In this document: piece after piece, positions 1 through 8,220 of the stretch | How positions within the stretch are numbered: the stretch's first letter is position 1 | Layout: each line of letters begins with the position of its first letter | Source of the DNA: CAYFJO01 sp964343305 | GTDB lineage: Bacteria > Planctomycetota > Planctomycetia > Pirellulales > Pirellulaceae | Length of the DNA stretch: 25,361 nucleotides | Reading direction: 5' to 3' | Assembly (NCBI GenBank): GCA_964343305.1 | Contig: CAYFJO010000128.1 | Coordinates: forward strand, 1 to 25,361 | Notes under the pieces: model-generated | Databases searched by the model: none | What the model was told of the DNA's origin: nothing | Seen by the model: the letters and a program-made list of their open reading frames with translations, nothing else | Position numbers and translations under genes: made by a program

Positions 1-183
1 TGACGAAGCCGTCGCCTGCCGGCTCGGCGTTAAACGACTTTATGCGTAGGCTCTAGAGTTTAACGAACCAAGTCATGGCAAGACAGCCGGCGCGCGGCGA
101 GCACTAGATCTATCGTCTAGGATAACCAATAATTCAAGTCTTACGACTATTCGCCGATTGGGCATGGGCCGCAAAGGAACGGT

Positions 184-1107
184 ATGGAGCATTTAAAGAA
201 CATCCTGGTTTATGTCACCACCGAAGCCGCCGAACATCCCGCCGTCGCTCGAGCCCAAAAGCTTGCCTCCGACCACGGTGCCGCGCTGAGCATCGCTTCT
301 AGCATCGACGCGACACCCTGGTGGACGGACAAATTGCTGTCTGGCCTGGCTCAAAAGTGGCAAGCCAAGTTCGTCGAAGAGTCCGACAAGAAACTCGAAG
401 AAATGGCCGCTCCGCTGCGTGCCGATGGTCTGTCTGTTGCAACCAAGACGGTCATCGGCCGTGCGTGGCACGAATTGATCCGCGAAGTCTTGCGGAACAA
501 TCACGACCTGGTCATCAAGGATATTGATAGCGACGTGGGGCTGTTTCATCACGACATCGATTGCCATTTGTTGCGCAAATGTCCTTGTCCGGTTTGGCTT
601 GTCCATCGGGACGCCAAACAGTTTCGCAAAATTGCCGCAGCGATCGATCTGGTTCCGGGCGACGAAGAAAAAAAAGCGTTCAATGGGAAAATCCTCGAGT
701 TTGCGGCGACTTTGGCGAAAGAAGGAAACTGTGACTTGCACGTCATCCGTTCATGGTCGTTGTACGGCGAATCCGTTTTGAAGAGCCACATGCCCGAAGA
801 GGAAATAGAGCAGATCAAAAATGAGAAGCGCGCGCTACTAAAACAATCGATCGAAGAATTCACTCCGCAATACACCGAGGGAGTTGCGAACGTCGAGATT
901 CACGTGCCCGAAGGTCCATCTGAATATGTCGTGCCTGAATTGTTGGAGCAGGACGACGAAGATTTGCTGGTGATGGGAACAATCGCACGCACCGGCGTGG
1001 CGGGCCTCATCATCGGAAACACCGCCGAGAAGATCCTCAAACGGCTCACCTGCTCGGTGCTGGCAGTGAAGCCAGATGGTTATGAATCGCCCGTGACGTT
1101 GGGTTAG
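184..1107 (+). CDS. uspE: UspE-like tandem universal stress protein
   Basis: 307-aa cytoplasmic protein with two UspA-type domains in tandem (about residues 6-143 and 148-300), the arrangement and length of E. coli UspE (about 316 aa). Diagnostic stretches are HDLVIK followed by HLLRKCPCPVWLV at the end of domain 1, and GTIARTGVAGLIIGNTAEKI followed by AVKPDGYESPV at the C-terminus; both closely resemble UspE. The second domain has GTIA rather than the usual GTxG nucleotide-loop pattern and GNT in place of GS, as UspE-type proteins also do, so ATP binding is uncertain. Known role of the family: stress protection; the precise biochemical activity is poorly defined. The ATG start is preceded by AAAGGA with 5-6 nt spacing. 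It is a single gene, convergent with the next one, and its 3' end runs into a double-hairpin repeat that could act as a terminator. Confidence 0.9.
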   Translation: MEHLKNILVYVTTEAAEHPAVARAQKLASDHGAALSIASSIDATPWWTDKLLSGLAQKWQAKFVEESDKKLEEMAAPLRADGLSVATKTVIGRAWHELIREVLRNNHDLVIKDIDSDVGLFHHDIDCHLLRKCPCPVWLVHRDAKQFRKIAAAIDLVPGDEEKKAFNGKILEFAATLAKEGNCDLHVIRSWSLYGESVLKSHMPEEEIEQIKNEKRALLKQSIEEFTPQYTEGVANVEIHVPEGPSEYVVPELLEQDDEDLLVMGTIARTGVAGLIIGNTAEKILKRLTCSVLAVKPDGYESPVTLG

Positions 1108-1116
1108 TTTTTGTGA

Positions 1117-1181
1117 AGTGTAGAACGATTGTCTCAATCGTTCGGAGAGCAGCAGAGCAATTGGGACAATTGCTCTACACT
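1117..1181. repeat. Double-hairpin inverted repeat with TGTAG...CTACA ends, between convergent genes
   Basis: Two 27-nt arms (1117-1143 and 1155-1181) are inverted copies matching at 22 of 27 positions and starting/ending AGTGTAG...CTACACT. Each arm is itself a hairpin: GAACGATTG-TCT-CAATCGTTC (1123-1143) and GAGCAATTG-GGA-CAATTGCTC (1155-1175), both with perfect 9-bp stems. Of the five differences between arms, four lie in stems and form two compensating base pairs; the fifth is in the loop. It sits between the convergent uspE-like gene and the 924-aa gene, whose stop codon overlaps the right end, so a bidirectional transcription stop is plausible although there is no strong T-run. Confidence 0.85.
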
Positions 1182-3954
1182 AAAACTCGCGTGGTCCCTT
1201 CGACGGCTTCTTGGGAGGCGCGGGCTTCTCCGGTTCTTTTGGCTTGGCATCTTTCGGCTTGGGCTTCTTCGACCCAAAGATGTTAAACGACGGCAGTTTA
1301 ACCGCGCTGGCCGTCGCTTTCCGCTGCATGTCGATATGGGCTCGCACCATCATGCGATCCTCGACCTTCGTCAACTCGACGTTCAATCCGCGGAACCATT
1401 CCAGGATCGGAGATTTGTAATCTACGGGAACGCGCGTCACAGGCAACACCGGCAGCTTGCTCGATTGCCAAGTGGTGACGCCGCCCTCACCAAGTTTCGT
1501 TTCGTATTTGCCACCCAGTGAACACGTCAGATGAACACCCAGCAGCTTCTCGCTGACTTTCAAGGCATCTTCGCGTGGGACGTTTAACTGTTGCGTCAAC
1601 ATGTGCAGCAGCCGCACATTGCCCAGCGACGTTTGCATTGCCCGCTGGTAGTTCATCGTCGTTAGCCAGCCGTTCAGTTTCGAAGCGTGCAGATCACCGA
1701 CGTTGATGCGAATCTGGGCCAGCGTATCGGCTTCTTCCACGCGCAAGTGTGGCGAAACATCTTCCAAGACACCACGTTGAAATGACAACAGAGAGAAGCC
1801 GGCAAACTGACGCCGCCACAAACCAAACAGCATTCGTGTGTATCCGAATTCATCCGGCGTGCCGGCCAAGCCGAACGGCAGCAAATCGAGAAAGCCCGGT
1901 TTAGGCCACGCACCAATGTATCCAGGAGTGGACTGCAAGATTTGTAATACTTTAAAGAACCCCGTCGGTTGCAAATCGGTCATGGGCGGTGCCGTATCTT
2001 GCACTCCGCCAAACAAATAATGAGGCGGGATCGACGGCAACAACAACCCACCTTTGACGGACATCTGTGCCGAAATAACATCACCCGGCACCGTTGCGAT
2101 TTTTTCCTTGGTGGGCGGTCCCAACAGCGAGAACAGCCAGCCATATTTTTCTTCGCCCAGCGTGGCGACATTGGCGTCCACGACTAAACGCTCTTTGCCC
2201 TTGTCGTCGAGCTTAAATCGCTTCACGCCGACCATCACCGGGTCTATCTGCTTCCAATTTGCCGCATAGTACGCCGATCGTGAGATGTATAGCGACTCTT
2301 CTGAACGAGTCACACCGCGCAACGGCACGTCCGGGATCGGAGTGAACGTTCCACGGGCTCCGCGCATCGAGTCGATCACGCCATCCGCCGTCAGAATAGG
2401 ACCGCTGCCGTCGGGTCGAACACCAAATCCTCGCGGCAAGAATCCGCCGGCGACCAAGTCGTCGATCGTGCGATGCGGTTGGCCTTCGGCGCGCGCCGCT
2501 AGTTTTGCAATTTCGATCAGTTCCATGTCCGTGCCGGACTTGATACGTCGAGCCAGTTCGATCTGATACTGCGGGCTGACCAGGCCTCGCATGAAGGCCG
2601 ACGACAGGTACACGAAAATTGTGTCGTCGCGTTTCTGTGGCATCCAGCGGCGAGCGTTTTGGAATTCGAACGATTCGCCCAACGAGTTCTTGCCATCCTT
2701 CACCTCGAAGAATCGCCGCATGATTTCTTTCGAGTTGGTCACCAAATGATATTCGCCATCCCGGAAATAATAGGAACGCACAGAGTTGTCCGGAGTCGAT
2801 AAGAAAGAGACATCGTGGCCGGCAATCTTGACGGTTTTGTTCGTCGCGCCTTTCTCCTTGTTTTCTTTCAGCGCGGCCGCGCGATTCCCCTCGATGTCGG
2901 CTATCAGCAGCGCGTTGCTTTTGGCGCGAAACAAGATGCCAAATGCCGCGCCGTCGCGCATGTACAGATCGCGTCCGATGATCGCAATCTCGGCGACGAC
3001 GCTTGGTCCAAAGATGTCGCTGACCTTGGTTTTCTTCACCGCGAGCTGGCGCTGAATCTGCTGTGCTCCCGCCGATTCGTGCCCGCGTACCGAGATCATT
3101 CGACTCGCGTCCGCGGCAAACTCCTCTATCAAACTGTTCATCCAAAGATAGTTTTCGAACGTGCCGAAGCGGACATAAAAGCACTCTTCGGGAACTCGCA
3201 TTGCGATTTCTTCGACGTCGGCATCGGGGAGTTTCGCGCGCACGTCCGGCAGCGCCCAAAGCACGTTGCGCGGTAACGGTCGATCGACTGGCTCGACGAA
3301 ACCGGTGTCGTTCAGGATCGTGTCTCGCATCGTCGCCAGTCGGAGCTTCTCGACGCCGAGCAATAGTTCCAAGGATTGCTGCAGCTCACTCGACTGCGAA
3401 TTGTTGATGCGGCTCAGCAGCGGAGGATCGAGCCCCAAACGTTTGCCGAGCATGGCTGTCAAATAGGTTTCCACAATCGGCGGATAGTCGCCGTCCGCCA
3501 CTTGCTTACGTGCCGCAGCGTTGTATTCTCGCCACCAGTTGCGCATCAAACGATTGAATGATCGCAAGCTGCCGCGCCGCGGTGTCACGACGATTGAATG
3601 TTTCCGCGTTGTCGAAATGGTCAGTCGTAGGGGCGCTTCGCCTTTGAAAAGAAAAACGGCGCTGGTCGACGTGGCATTCTCCGCTTCTCCGCCGCCGAGC
3701 AGGCCACCCAGAATCCGACGCACTGCACCATTGGTGAATGTCGGATAGTACACTCGCCCGTCGGCCTCGGTCACGGTGAACGCGTTGTTTTGCAGTGCGA
3801 CGGAATCGCCAGCTTCCAAGGGGATCGTGACGCTGGCAATGCCGAATGGTGCACCGGGAATGGCTTCCGCACTGATTCTGGCGACGGCAGGAGAGTTGAG
3901 GGCCACCTGGATGCAGCAGGCAGCTAGAAGCCAACGGGAAGTGAATCCATGCAT
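1180..3954 (-). CDS. Large secreted protein of unknown family (924 aa)
   Basis: I do not recognise a named family. The protein begins with a Sec-type signal peptide (hydrophobic residues about 8-24, likely cleavage after the AVA near residue 25) and is then a long soluble sequence with no obvious membrane span. There is no CxxCH heme motif, no Walker motif and no recognisable hydrolase triad. Alternating strand-like and helix-like segments run through about residue 890. The last 30 residues are a Lys/Pro/Glu-rich tail starting after FNIFGSKKPKPKD, likely disordered and possibly contacting the cell surface or nucleic acid. ATG start at 3954 has GGAGC five to six nt upstream. It is transcribed alone, divergent from the SGNH hydrolase gene (99 bp apart). 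Codon usage and GC look like the neighbours, so it seems native. Secretion is well supported; function is unknown. Confidence 0.85.
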   Translation of the reverse strand: MHGFTSRWLLAACCIQVALNSPAVARISAEAIPGAPFGIASVTIPLEAGDSVALQNNAFTVTEADGRVYYPTFTNGAVRRILGGLLGGGEAENATSTSAVFLFKGEAPLRLTISTTRKHSIVVTPRRGSLRSFNRLMRNWWREYNAAARKQVADGDYPPIVETYLTAMLGKRLGLDPPLLSRINNSQSSELQQSLELLLGVEKLRLATMRDTILNDTGFVEPVDRPLPRNVLWALPDVRAKLPDADVEEIAMRVPEECFYVRFGTFENYLWMNSLIEEFAADASRMISVRGHESAGAQQIQRQLAVKKTKVSDIFGPSVVAEIAIIGRDLYMRDGAAFGILFRAKSNALLIADIEGNRAAALKENKEKGATNKTVKIAGHDVSFLSTPDNSVRSYYFRDGEYHLVTNSKEIMRRFFEVKDGKNSLGESFEFQNARRWMPQKRDDTIFVYLSSAFMRGLVSPQYQIELARRIKSGTDMELIEIAKLAARAEGQPHRTIDDLVAGGFLPRGFGVRPDGSGPILTADGVIDSMRGARGTFTPIPDVPLRGVTRSEESLYISRSAYYAANWKQIDPVMVGVKRFKLDDKGKERLVVDANVATLGEEKYGWLFSLLGPPTKEKIATVPGDVISAQMSVKGGLLLPSIPPHYLFGGVQDTAPPMTDLQPTGFFKVLQILQSTPGYIGAWPKPGFLDLLPFGLAGTPDEFGYTRMLFGLWRRQFAGFSLLSFQRGVLEDVSPHLRVEEADTLAQIRINVGDLHASKLNGWLTTMNYQRAMQTSLGNVRLLHMLTQQLNVPREDALKVSEKLLGVHLTCSLGGKYETKLGEGGVTTWQSSKLPVLPVTRVPVDYKSPILEWFRGLNVELTKVEDRMMVRAHIDMQRKATASAVKLPSFNIFGSKKPKPKDAKPKEPEKPAPPKKPSKGPREF

Positions 3955-4053
3955 AACGTGCTCCGTCGTTCATTTGGGAATTGGTGTATATTATGCTTTA
4001 TCCCGCCGCAACCATGATTCGCACAAAACCCAATCACGTCAAGAGGTTCAAAC

Positions 4054-4785
4054 ATGAAATGGAAACTGATCGCCGTTCTAACACTGGTCCCGTTCGTAAC
4101 ATCTAGCCTCTTCGCCGAGGACGCCAAAAAGAAGCAGCCACCCAAACGGCGCCCCAATTCCGTGTTCGCGCCGGTCACGGACGATCCCAACCTGCCACGT
4201 GTCTTGCTGATCGGCGATTCCATCTCCATTGGTTATACGCTTGGTGTGCGTGATTTGCTCAAAGGCAAAGCCAACGTCCATCGCCCGCCGACCAACTGCG
4301 GACCCACGACCAAGGGATTGGCCGAAATCGACAAGTGGCTGGGGGACAGCAAATGGGACATCATTCACTTCAATTGGGGGCTTCACGATTTGAAATACCT
4401 GGGTTCCAACGGCCAGAATCTAGCGGATCCGAATGACCCGAAGAGTCACCAGCAGGTAGCGATAGATCAATACGAAAAGAACATGCGAAAGCTGGTGGCT
4501 CGACTGCGAAAGACCGGTGCGAAACTTATCTGGCGTGCCACGACACCAGTTCCCGAAGGAGCCAAAGGCCGAGTTCCCGGCGACGCCGCGAAGTACAATA
4601 AGGTCGCCGAGGCCATCATGAACGAAAACGGGATTATGGTCGATGATGCTTATCTTGCGACCAAACCGAAACTGAAAGAAATCCAATTGCCCGCCAATGT
4701 TCATTTCACAAAAGATGGCTCAAAGTTTCTCGCAAAACGCGTCGCAACAATCCTCAGTGATGTGATTCAAACGTTGTCTAGTTAA
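4054..4785 (+). CDS. Secreted SGNH/GDSL-type hydrolase
   Basis: 243 aa with an N-terminal signal peptide (hydrophobic residues 4-20, cleavage likely around LFAED). The SGNH block I motif is IGDSISIG with nucleophile Ser56; block III is probably HFNWGLHD with Asn107; the block V histidine is His217 in ANVHFTKDG. Known family role: esterase/lipase/carbohydrate deacetylase acting through a Ser-His(-Asp) set. Planctomycetes encode many such exported proteins, often tied to polysaccharide deacylation, so a sugar esterase is plausible but not shown. The residue three before His217, usually Asp, is Ala214, and two before is Asn215, so the triad acid is not where expected. The start is preceded by AAGAGG with 7-nt spacing. 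It stands about 100 bp upstream of mobB on the same strand. Confidence 0.85.
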   Translation: MKWKLIAVLTLVPFVTSSLFAEDAKKKQPPKRRPNSVFAPVTDDPNLPRVLLIGDSISIGYTLGVRDLLKGKANVHRPPTNCGPTTKGLAEIDKWLGDSKWDIIHFNWGLHDLKYLGSNGQNLADPNDPKSHQQVAIDQYEKNMRKLVARLRKTGAKLIWRATTPVPEGAKGRVPGDAAKYNKVAEAIMNENGIMVDDAYLATKPKLKEIQLPANVHFTKDGSKFLAKRVATILSDVIQTLSS

Positions 4786-4886
4786 TCTCTGCACGCCCAT
4801 GTCACGCCCAATTGTTTGGCGACTTTCGTCGTCAACGAAGTCATGGCATAGTGCTCAACCAATTCAATCTTCAGGGAGCAAATCGA

Positions 4887-5384
4887 TTGAAACGCATCCA
4901 CATCATTGGCCGGAAAAATAGCGGTAAGACGACTCTTGTCGTTGACTTGGTACAACATCTAACCTCAGCCGGCTACCGTGTCGGTACGATCAAACACACG
5001 CATCACCATCATGAGTTGGACACCCCCGGCAAAGATTCTCATCGCCATCGCGAGGCGGGTGCTAAAGTGGTCGGGATCATGTCACCTGATATGATCGCGG
5101 CGTTCCGACCAGCGAACGACGCCGAGGACACGCAAGATCGCTACGACAGCTTGTTGCCCATGTTTGACGGTTGCGACGTGGTTTTGGTTGAGGGACATTC
5201 AAGGTCGTCAGCCATCAAGGTAGAGGTTTGGCGTGCTGCCGTTGCTGGGGAACCAATAGCGACGGAAGAAGCCGAAATCGCCGCGGTAGTGACGGACGAT
5301 GAAGTGGCGGTGGATGTGCCGGTTTGGCCGCGCTCAAACGTTGGCGCAATCGTGAAACAACTCCTGGAACTTGCCGAGCATTAG
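4887..5384 (+). CDS. mobB: Molybdopterin-guanine dinucleotide biosynthesis adaptor protein MobB
   Basis: 165-aa P-loop protein of the MobB family, which binds GTP and assists MobA in adding GMP to molybdopterin to give the Mo-bisMGD cofactor. The Walker A loop is GRKNSGKTT at residues 8-16. It is followed by the MobB signature KHTHHHHELDTPGKDSHRHR, in which the His-rich stretch and the PGKDS segment are typical, and by VVLVEGHSRSSAIKVEV near residues 105-125. I prefer the TTG start at 4887 because AGGGAG lies 8 nt upstream and the protein then begins directly with the first beta strand before the P-loop. An upstream in-frame TTG at 4812 would add 25 residues with no homology signal and has no ribosome-binding site. 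No mobA or molybdoenzyme gene is in the window, so the partner is elsewhere. Confidence 0.9.
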   Translation: MKRIHIIGRKNSGKTTLVVDLVQHLTSAGYRVGTIKHTHHHHELDTPGKDSHRHREAGAKVVGIMSPDMIAAFRPANDAEDTQDRYDSLLPMFDGCDVVLVEGHSRSSAIKVEVWRAAVAGEPIATEEAEIAAVVTDDEVAVDVPVWPRSNVGAIVKQLLELAEH

Positions 5385-5516
5385 GGTACTCTCTTTGCAG
5401 CATTTCGCCTCACGGATTTTTCCGCCCCGATGTCAGGATCTCTGGGGTCTTCCTGCCGAGGGTGTGAGACTTCAGAATAACGATACTTACGAATCCAACT
5501 GCGAAGATCGTCCTCC

Positions 5517-6692
5517 TCACCGATACGATTCGTATTGCTTGCCCAACACGCCGGCGGCGATCTTCAATTTGAGGATCTCGTCGGTTCCTTCATAAATGCG
5601 GCAGACGCGCACGTCCTTCCAGTGTCGGCCTGGTCGGTAGAGTTCCGAATAACCCCGTCCGCCCAGGACCTGGACCGCCCGGTCTGCCGCTTCGCAAGCG
5701 GCGTTGCTGACGAAGAATTTGGCCTCGGCCGCTAACATATCCGCTCGCTGGAGAAGATCGCCGTTGTCTGAGTCCGCGTCGCTGGCCATTTTTGCTTCCA
5801 CCGCAGTCAGCAGCAGACTCTCGCTCGCCTGACGGGCGACTTCGATCCTGGCGATGTGTTCCTGAACCAGTTGATGCTTGGCGATCTCCTTGCCGTGTTG
5901 TGAGCGCTGGCGGGCATACTCGACCGCTTCGTTGAGACAATCCTCGATCACACCAACGCAGCCCGCCGCGACGCTCAACCGGCCGCTGCGGAGCGTGGCC
6001 ATTGCGATGCGCAAACCGTCCCCTTCTTCTCCCAACAGGTTCTCGACGGGAACTGCGTGATCCGTCAGTTCGAACATCGCCGTGTCGGAAGTCGGCAGGC
6101 CCAGCTTCGCGGAAAGCTCCTCAGACTCGAAACCGGGACCATCGGTGTCGACAATGAAGGCGCTGAAACGGTCCATCCGCTCCTGGGGATAGGCGAACGT
6201 CACAATCGCGTCGGCGATCCCGCCATTGGAAATCAGATACTTGACCCCGTTGAGCAGATACCGGTCGCCGTCGCGGCGATAAGTCATCCGTAGCTCGCGA
6301 GGATTGGACCCGGCGTCTGGCTCGGTAAGTCCGAAAGCCAGGATCTTATCGCCTTGCGCCGATGCGGGCAGGTAACGTTGTTTTTGGTCGTCGTTGCCCC
6401 ATTCGATAATTGGTGTCTGGCCGATCGAGCAGTGACCGGAGTAAAGCGTGCGTACGCCGGTCCCCTCGCGGCCGATGCGGACGAGCGCTTTCATGTAGGT
6501 CAGCAAGTCACTGCCGCGGCCACCGTATTGCGCGGGCACGTGCATGCCGAGCAGATTGTACTTCTTGGCCAGAGTGATGGCATCTGCATTGTAGCGGTGC
6601 TCGAGATAACAGAGTTCTTCGATCGGTCGAAGCTCCTGGCAGTATGCTTCCACATCAGCCAGCAATTGTTCGCGTTCGTCTTGGCTCATCAT
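5517..6692 (-). CDS. Acyl-CoA dehydrogenase family protein
   Basis: 391-aa FAD-dependent flavoenzyme that would introduce an alpha,beta double bond into an acyl-CoA and pass electrons to electron-transfer flavoprotein. The N-terminal helical domain is followed by the FAD/substrate loop FGLTEPDAGSNPRELRMTY, a beta-domain with SNGGIADAIVTFA, and the C-terminal helical domain with RSGRLSVAAG and VQVLGGRGY. The expected catalytic glutamate is in CRIYEGTDEI at about residue 368, so the enzyme looks active. The ATG at 6692 is chosen because AAAGGA lies 7-9 nt upstream. An in-frame extension to 6725 would start inside a repeat element and has no homology. It is downstream of and probably co-transcribed with the CoA-transferase gene, suggesting that an acid is activated by CoA transfer and then oxidised. 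The substrate cannot be read from the sequence. Confidence 0.92.
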   Translation of the reverse strand: MMSQDEREQLLADVEAYCQELRPIEELCYLEHRYNADAITLAKKYNLLGMHVPAQYGGRGSDLLTYMKALVRIGREGTGVRTLYSGHCSIGQTPIIEWGNDDQKQRYLPASAQGDKILAFGLTEPDAGSNPRELRMTYRRDGDRYLLNGVKYLISNGGIADAIVTFAYPQERMDRFSAFIVDTDGPGFESEELSAKLGLPTSDTAMFELTDHAVPVENLLGEEGDGLRIAMATLRSGRLSVAAGCVGVIEDCLNEAVEYARQRSQHGKEIAKHQLVQEHIARIEVARQASESLLLTAVEAKMASDADSDNGDLLQRADMLAAEAKFFVSNAACEAADRAVQVLGGRGYSELYRPGRHWKDVRVCRIYEGTDEILKLKIAAGVLGKQYESYR

Positions 6693-6709
6693 GTTTCGGT
6701 CCTTTTGTT

Positions 6710-6773
6710 GTAGCCGAATTCGCATAGAATTCGGGGAATTTGCTAACGCCTGAATTCTTGCGAATCCAGCTAC
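6710..6773. repeat. GTAG...CTAC palindromic element with GAATTC-containing arms
   Basis: Imperfect inverted repeat: the left arm GTAGCCGAATTCGCATAGAA (from 6710) matches the reverse complement of the right arm (6751-6773), which ends GCGAATCCAGCTAC. Each arm carries GAATTC flanked by GAATTCGC/GCGAATC. The 64-bp element lies between the CoA-transferase stop and the acyl-CoA dehydrogenase start, so it would form a hairpin within the two-gene transcript or end part of it. It shares its GTAG/CTAC termini with the other elements in this window. Confidence 0.7.
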
Positions 6774-6792
6774 GTCAAACTTGGAACTACTG

Positions 6793-8016
6793 TCATTGGA
6801 TGACGCCGCTGGTGCGCAGCTCCTTCAGTCGCTGCGGTTCGAGCTCCAACAGTTCGCGCAGCACCTGGTCTGTGTGCTCGCCGACCAGCGGCGCCGCTTT
6901 CAATTGGTGACATCGGCCATTCATCTGCGCTGGCGGGCCGACCGTCCGGTATGCCGCGCCAGACGATGTCTCCAACTCCGGCAATTCGACGCCCGGTGGT
7001 GGTTTGCTGCCGCCGAATAACTCCGGCAGGTCGCAGACCGGTCCACACGGCACGTCGGCTGCGCCCAAAGCGTCGAGCCATTCACTGGTGGATTTCGCGG
7101 CGAAGATCGGTTCCAAGAGGCCGATCAATGCCGCGCGATTGACCACTCGCTGCGGGTTCGTGGCAAATCGCGAGTCGGCCGCCAATTCGGCTTTTCCAAT
7201 AACCTGGCACAACTTGCCAAACAGTTTGTCGTTTCCCGCCGCCACCGTGAAATATCCATCGGCCGACACGAAGACCTGGTATGGGACAATTTGCGGATGC
7301 GCGTTTCCCCAGCGGTGCGGTGGTGTGCCATTGACCAGGTAGGCCTGTCCGATGTTGACCAGCGCGGCGACAGCCGAGCTGAGCAAGCCAACCGAAATCC
7401 GGTCGCCACGTCCGGTGCGTTGGCGGGCAACGACAGCCGCTAAAATCGCACTGGCCGCTTGCAGGCCGGCGATCACATCGGTGATGGCCACACCGACTTT
7501 CATCGGGGGACCGTCCTGGGCGCCGGTAATCGACATCAGGCCGCTCATCCCTTGAATCACTAAGTCGTATGCCGGACCCGCTTGCTCACCGAAAGCGGTG
7601 ATTGAGCCATGTACAATCTGCGGGTTGGCAACGGCGATTGCTTCAGTACCCAATCCCAGACGATCCGCGACGCCGGGAGCAAAATTCTCGATCAGCACGT
7701 CCGCCTTGCCCACCATCGCCAGGAAAAGATCGCGCCCAGCCTGGCTCTTCAGGTCCACGCACACGCTGCGTTTGCCCCGGTTTACAGATAGATAATAGGC
7801 ACTCAGTCCTTGGCTCGGGTCGCCCAGATAGGGTGGTCCCCACGCGCGCGTATCGTCGCCGCCGGGGGGCCGCTCGACTTTGATAACGTCCGCTCCCAAA
7901 TCGGCCAGAATCATACTGCAATACGGCCCGGCCAGGACGCGAGAAACGTCGAGAACCTTTAGCCCATCCAAGGCTGGATTCACATTTTTCTGCGGATCTA
8001 TCGCTTGCTGTGCCAC
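6793..8016 (-). CDS. CaiB/BaiF-type CoA-transferase (family III)
   Basis: 407-aa family III CoA transferase, which moves CoA between an acyl-CoA donor and a carboxylic acid through aspartyl intermediates. The opening LDGLKVLDVSRVLAGPYCSM and LADLGADVIKVERPPGGDDT is the classic family start, followed by VLIENFAPGV and DLVIQGMSGLMSITG. The catalytic aspartate corresponds to the Asp of VAITDVIAG (about residue 180 from this start), equivalent to Asp169 of formyl-CoA transferase. I choose the GTG at 8016 because AAGAGGAAA sits 9 nt upstream. An in-frame TTG at 8040 has no ribosome-binding site. It heads a minus-strand pair with the acyl-CoA dehydrogenase and is divergent from the ThDP decarboxylase genes. 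The acid activated is unknown; family members act on oxalate, carnitine, succinate/mesaconate derivatives and aromatic acids. Confidence 0.92.
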   Translation of the reverse strand: MAQQAIDPQKNVNPALDGLKVLDVSRVLAGPYCSMILADLGADVIKVERPPGGDDTRAWGPPYLGDPSQGLSAYYLSVNRGKRSVCVDLKSQAGRDLFLAMVGKADVLIENFAPGVADRLGLGTEAIAVANPQIVHGSITAFGEQAGPAYDLVIQGMSGLMSITGAQDGPPMKVGVAITDVIAGLQAASAILAAVVARQRTGRGDRISVGLLSSAVAALVNIGQAYLVNGTPPHRWGNAHPQIVPYQVFVSADGYFTVAAGNDKLFGKLCQVIGKAELAADSRFATNPQRVVNRAALIGLLEPIFAAKSTSEWLDALGAADVPCGPVCDLPELFGGSKPPPGVELPELETSSGAAYRTVGPPAQMNGRCHQLKAAPLVGEHTDQVLRELLELEPQRLKELRTSGVIQ

Positions 8017-8130
8017 GGATACTTTCCTCTTGATGATCAAGATTCAGTTTAACGCATCGCGCTGTTGCGGCCTATGTGAGCCTTCTCATCAGGGCGATCG
8101 ACTGATATTCTGAGTCTTGCCTCGATTTCA

Positions 8131-8199
8131 AAAAGGGGTCAGGTACCGTTGCCGGAACGGCCCGTAGGGTGGTTTGCACAACGGTACCTGACCCCTTTT
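8131..8199. repeat. 21-bp perfect inverted repeat (GGGGTCAGGTACC type) upstream of the decarboxylase genes
   Basis: Arms 8131-8151 and 8179-8199 are perfect 21-nt reverse complements; the left arm begins AAAAGGGGTCAGGTACCGTT. They are separated by a 27-nt loop (8152-8178). The right arm ends 21 nt before the decarboxylase ATG and just upstream of its AAGGA ribosome-binding site (8210-8214), so if transcribed it would form a very stable 5'-leader hairpin. The GGGGTCAGGTACC core resembles REP-type palindromes linked to REP-associated tyrosine transposases; no such transposase gene is in the window, so this assignment is by resemblance only. Confidence 0.85.
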
Positions 8200-8220
8200 G
8201 GAAACCGACAAGGACTCACC

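Noticed and set aside
2213..3259. 348-codon open frame on the minus strand inside the 924-aa gene, in another frame
   Set aside because: Arg/Gly-rich composition without domain signal; explained by the codon bias of the real gene in the other frame.
4812..4886. Longer TTG start for mobB
   Set aside because: No ribosome-binding site, and the added 25 residues do not resemble MobB; TTG at 4887 has AGGGAG at proper spacing.
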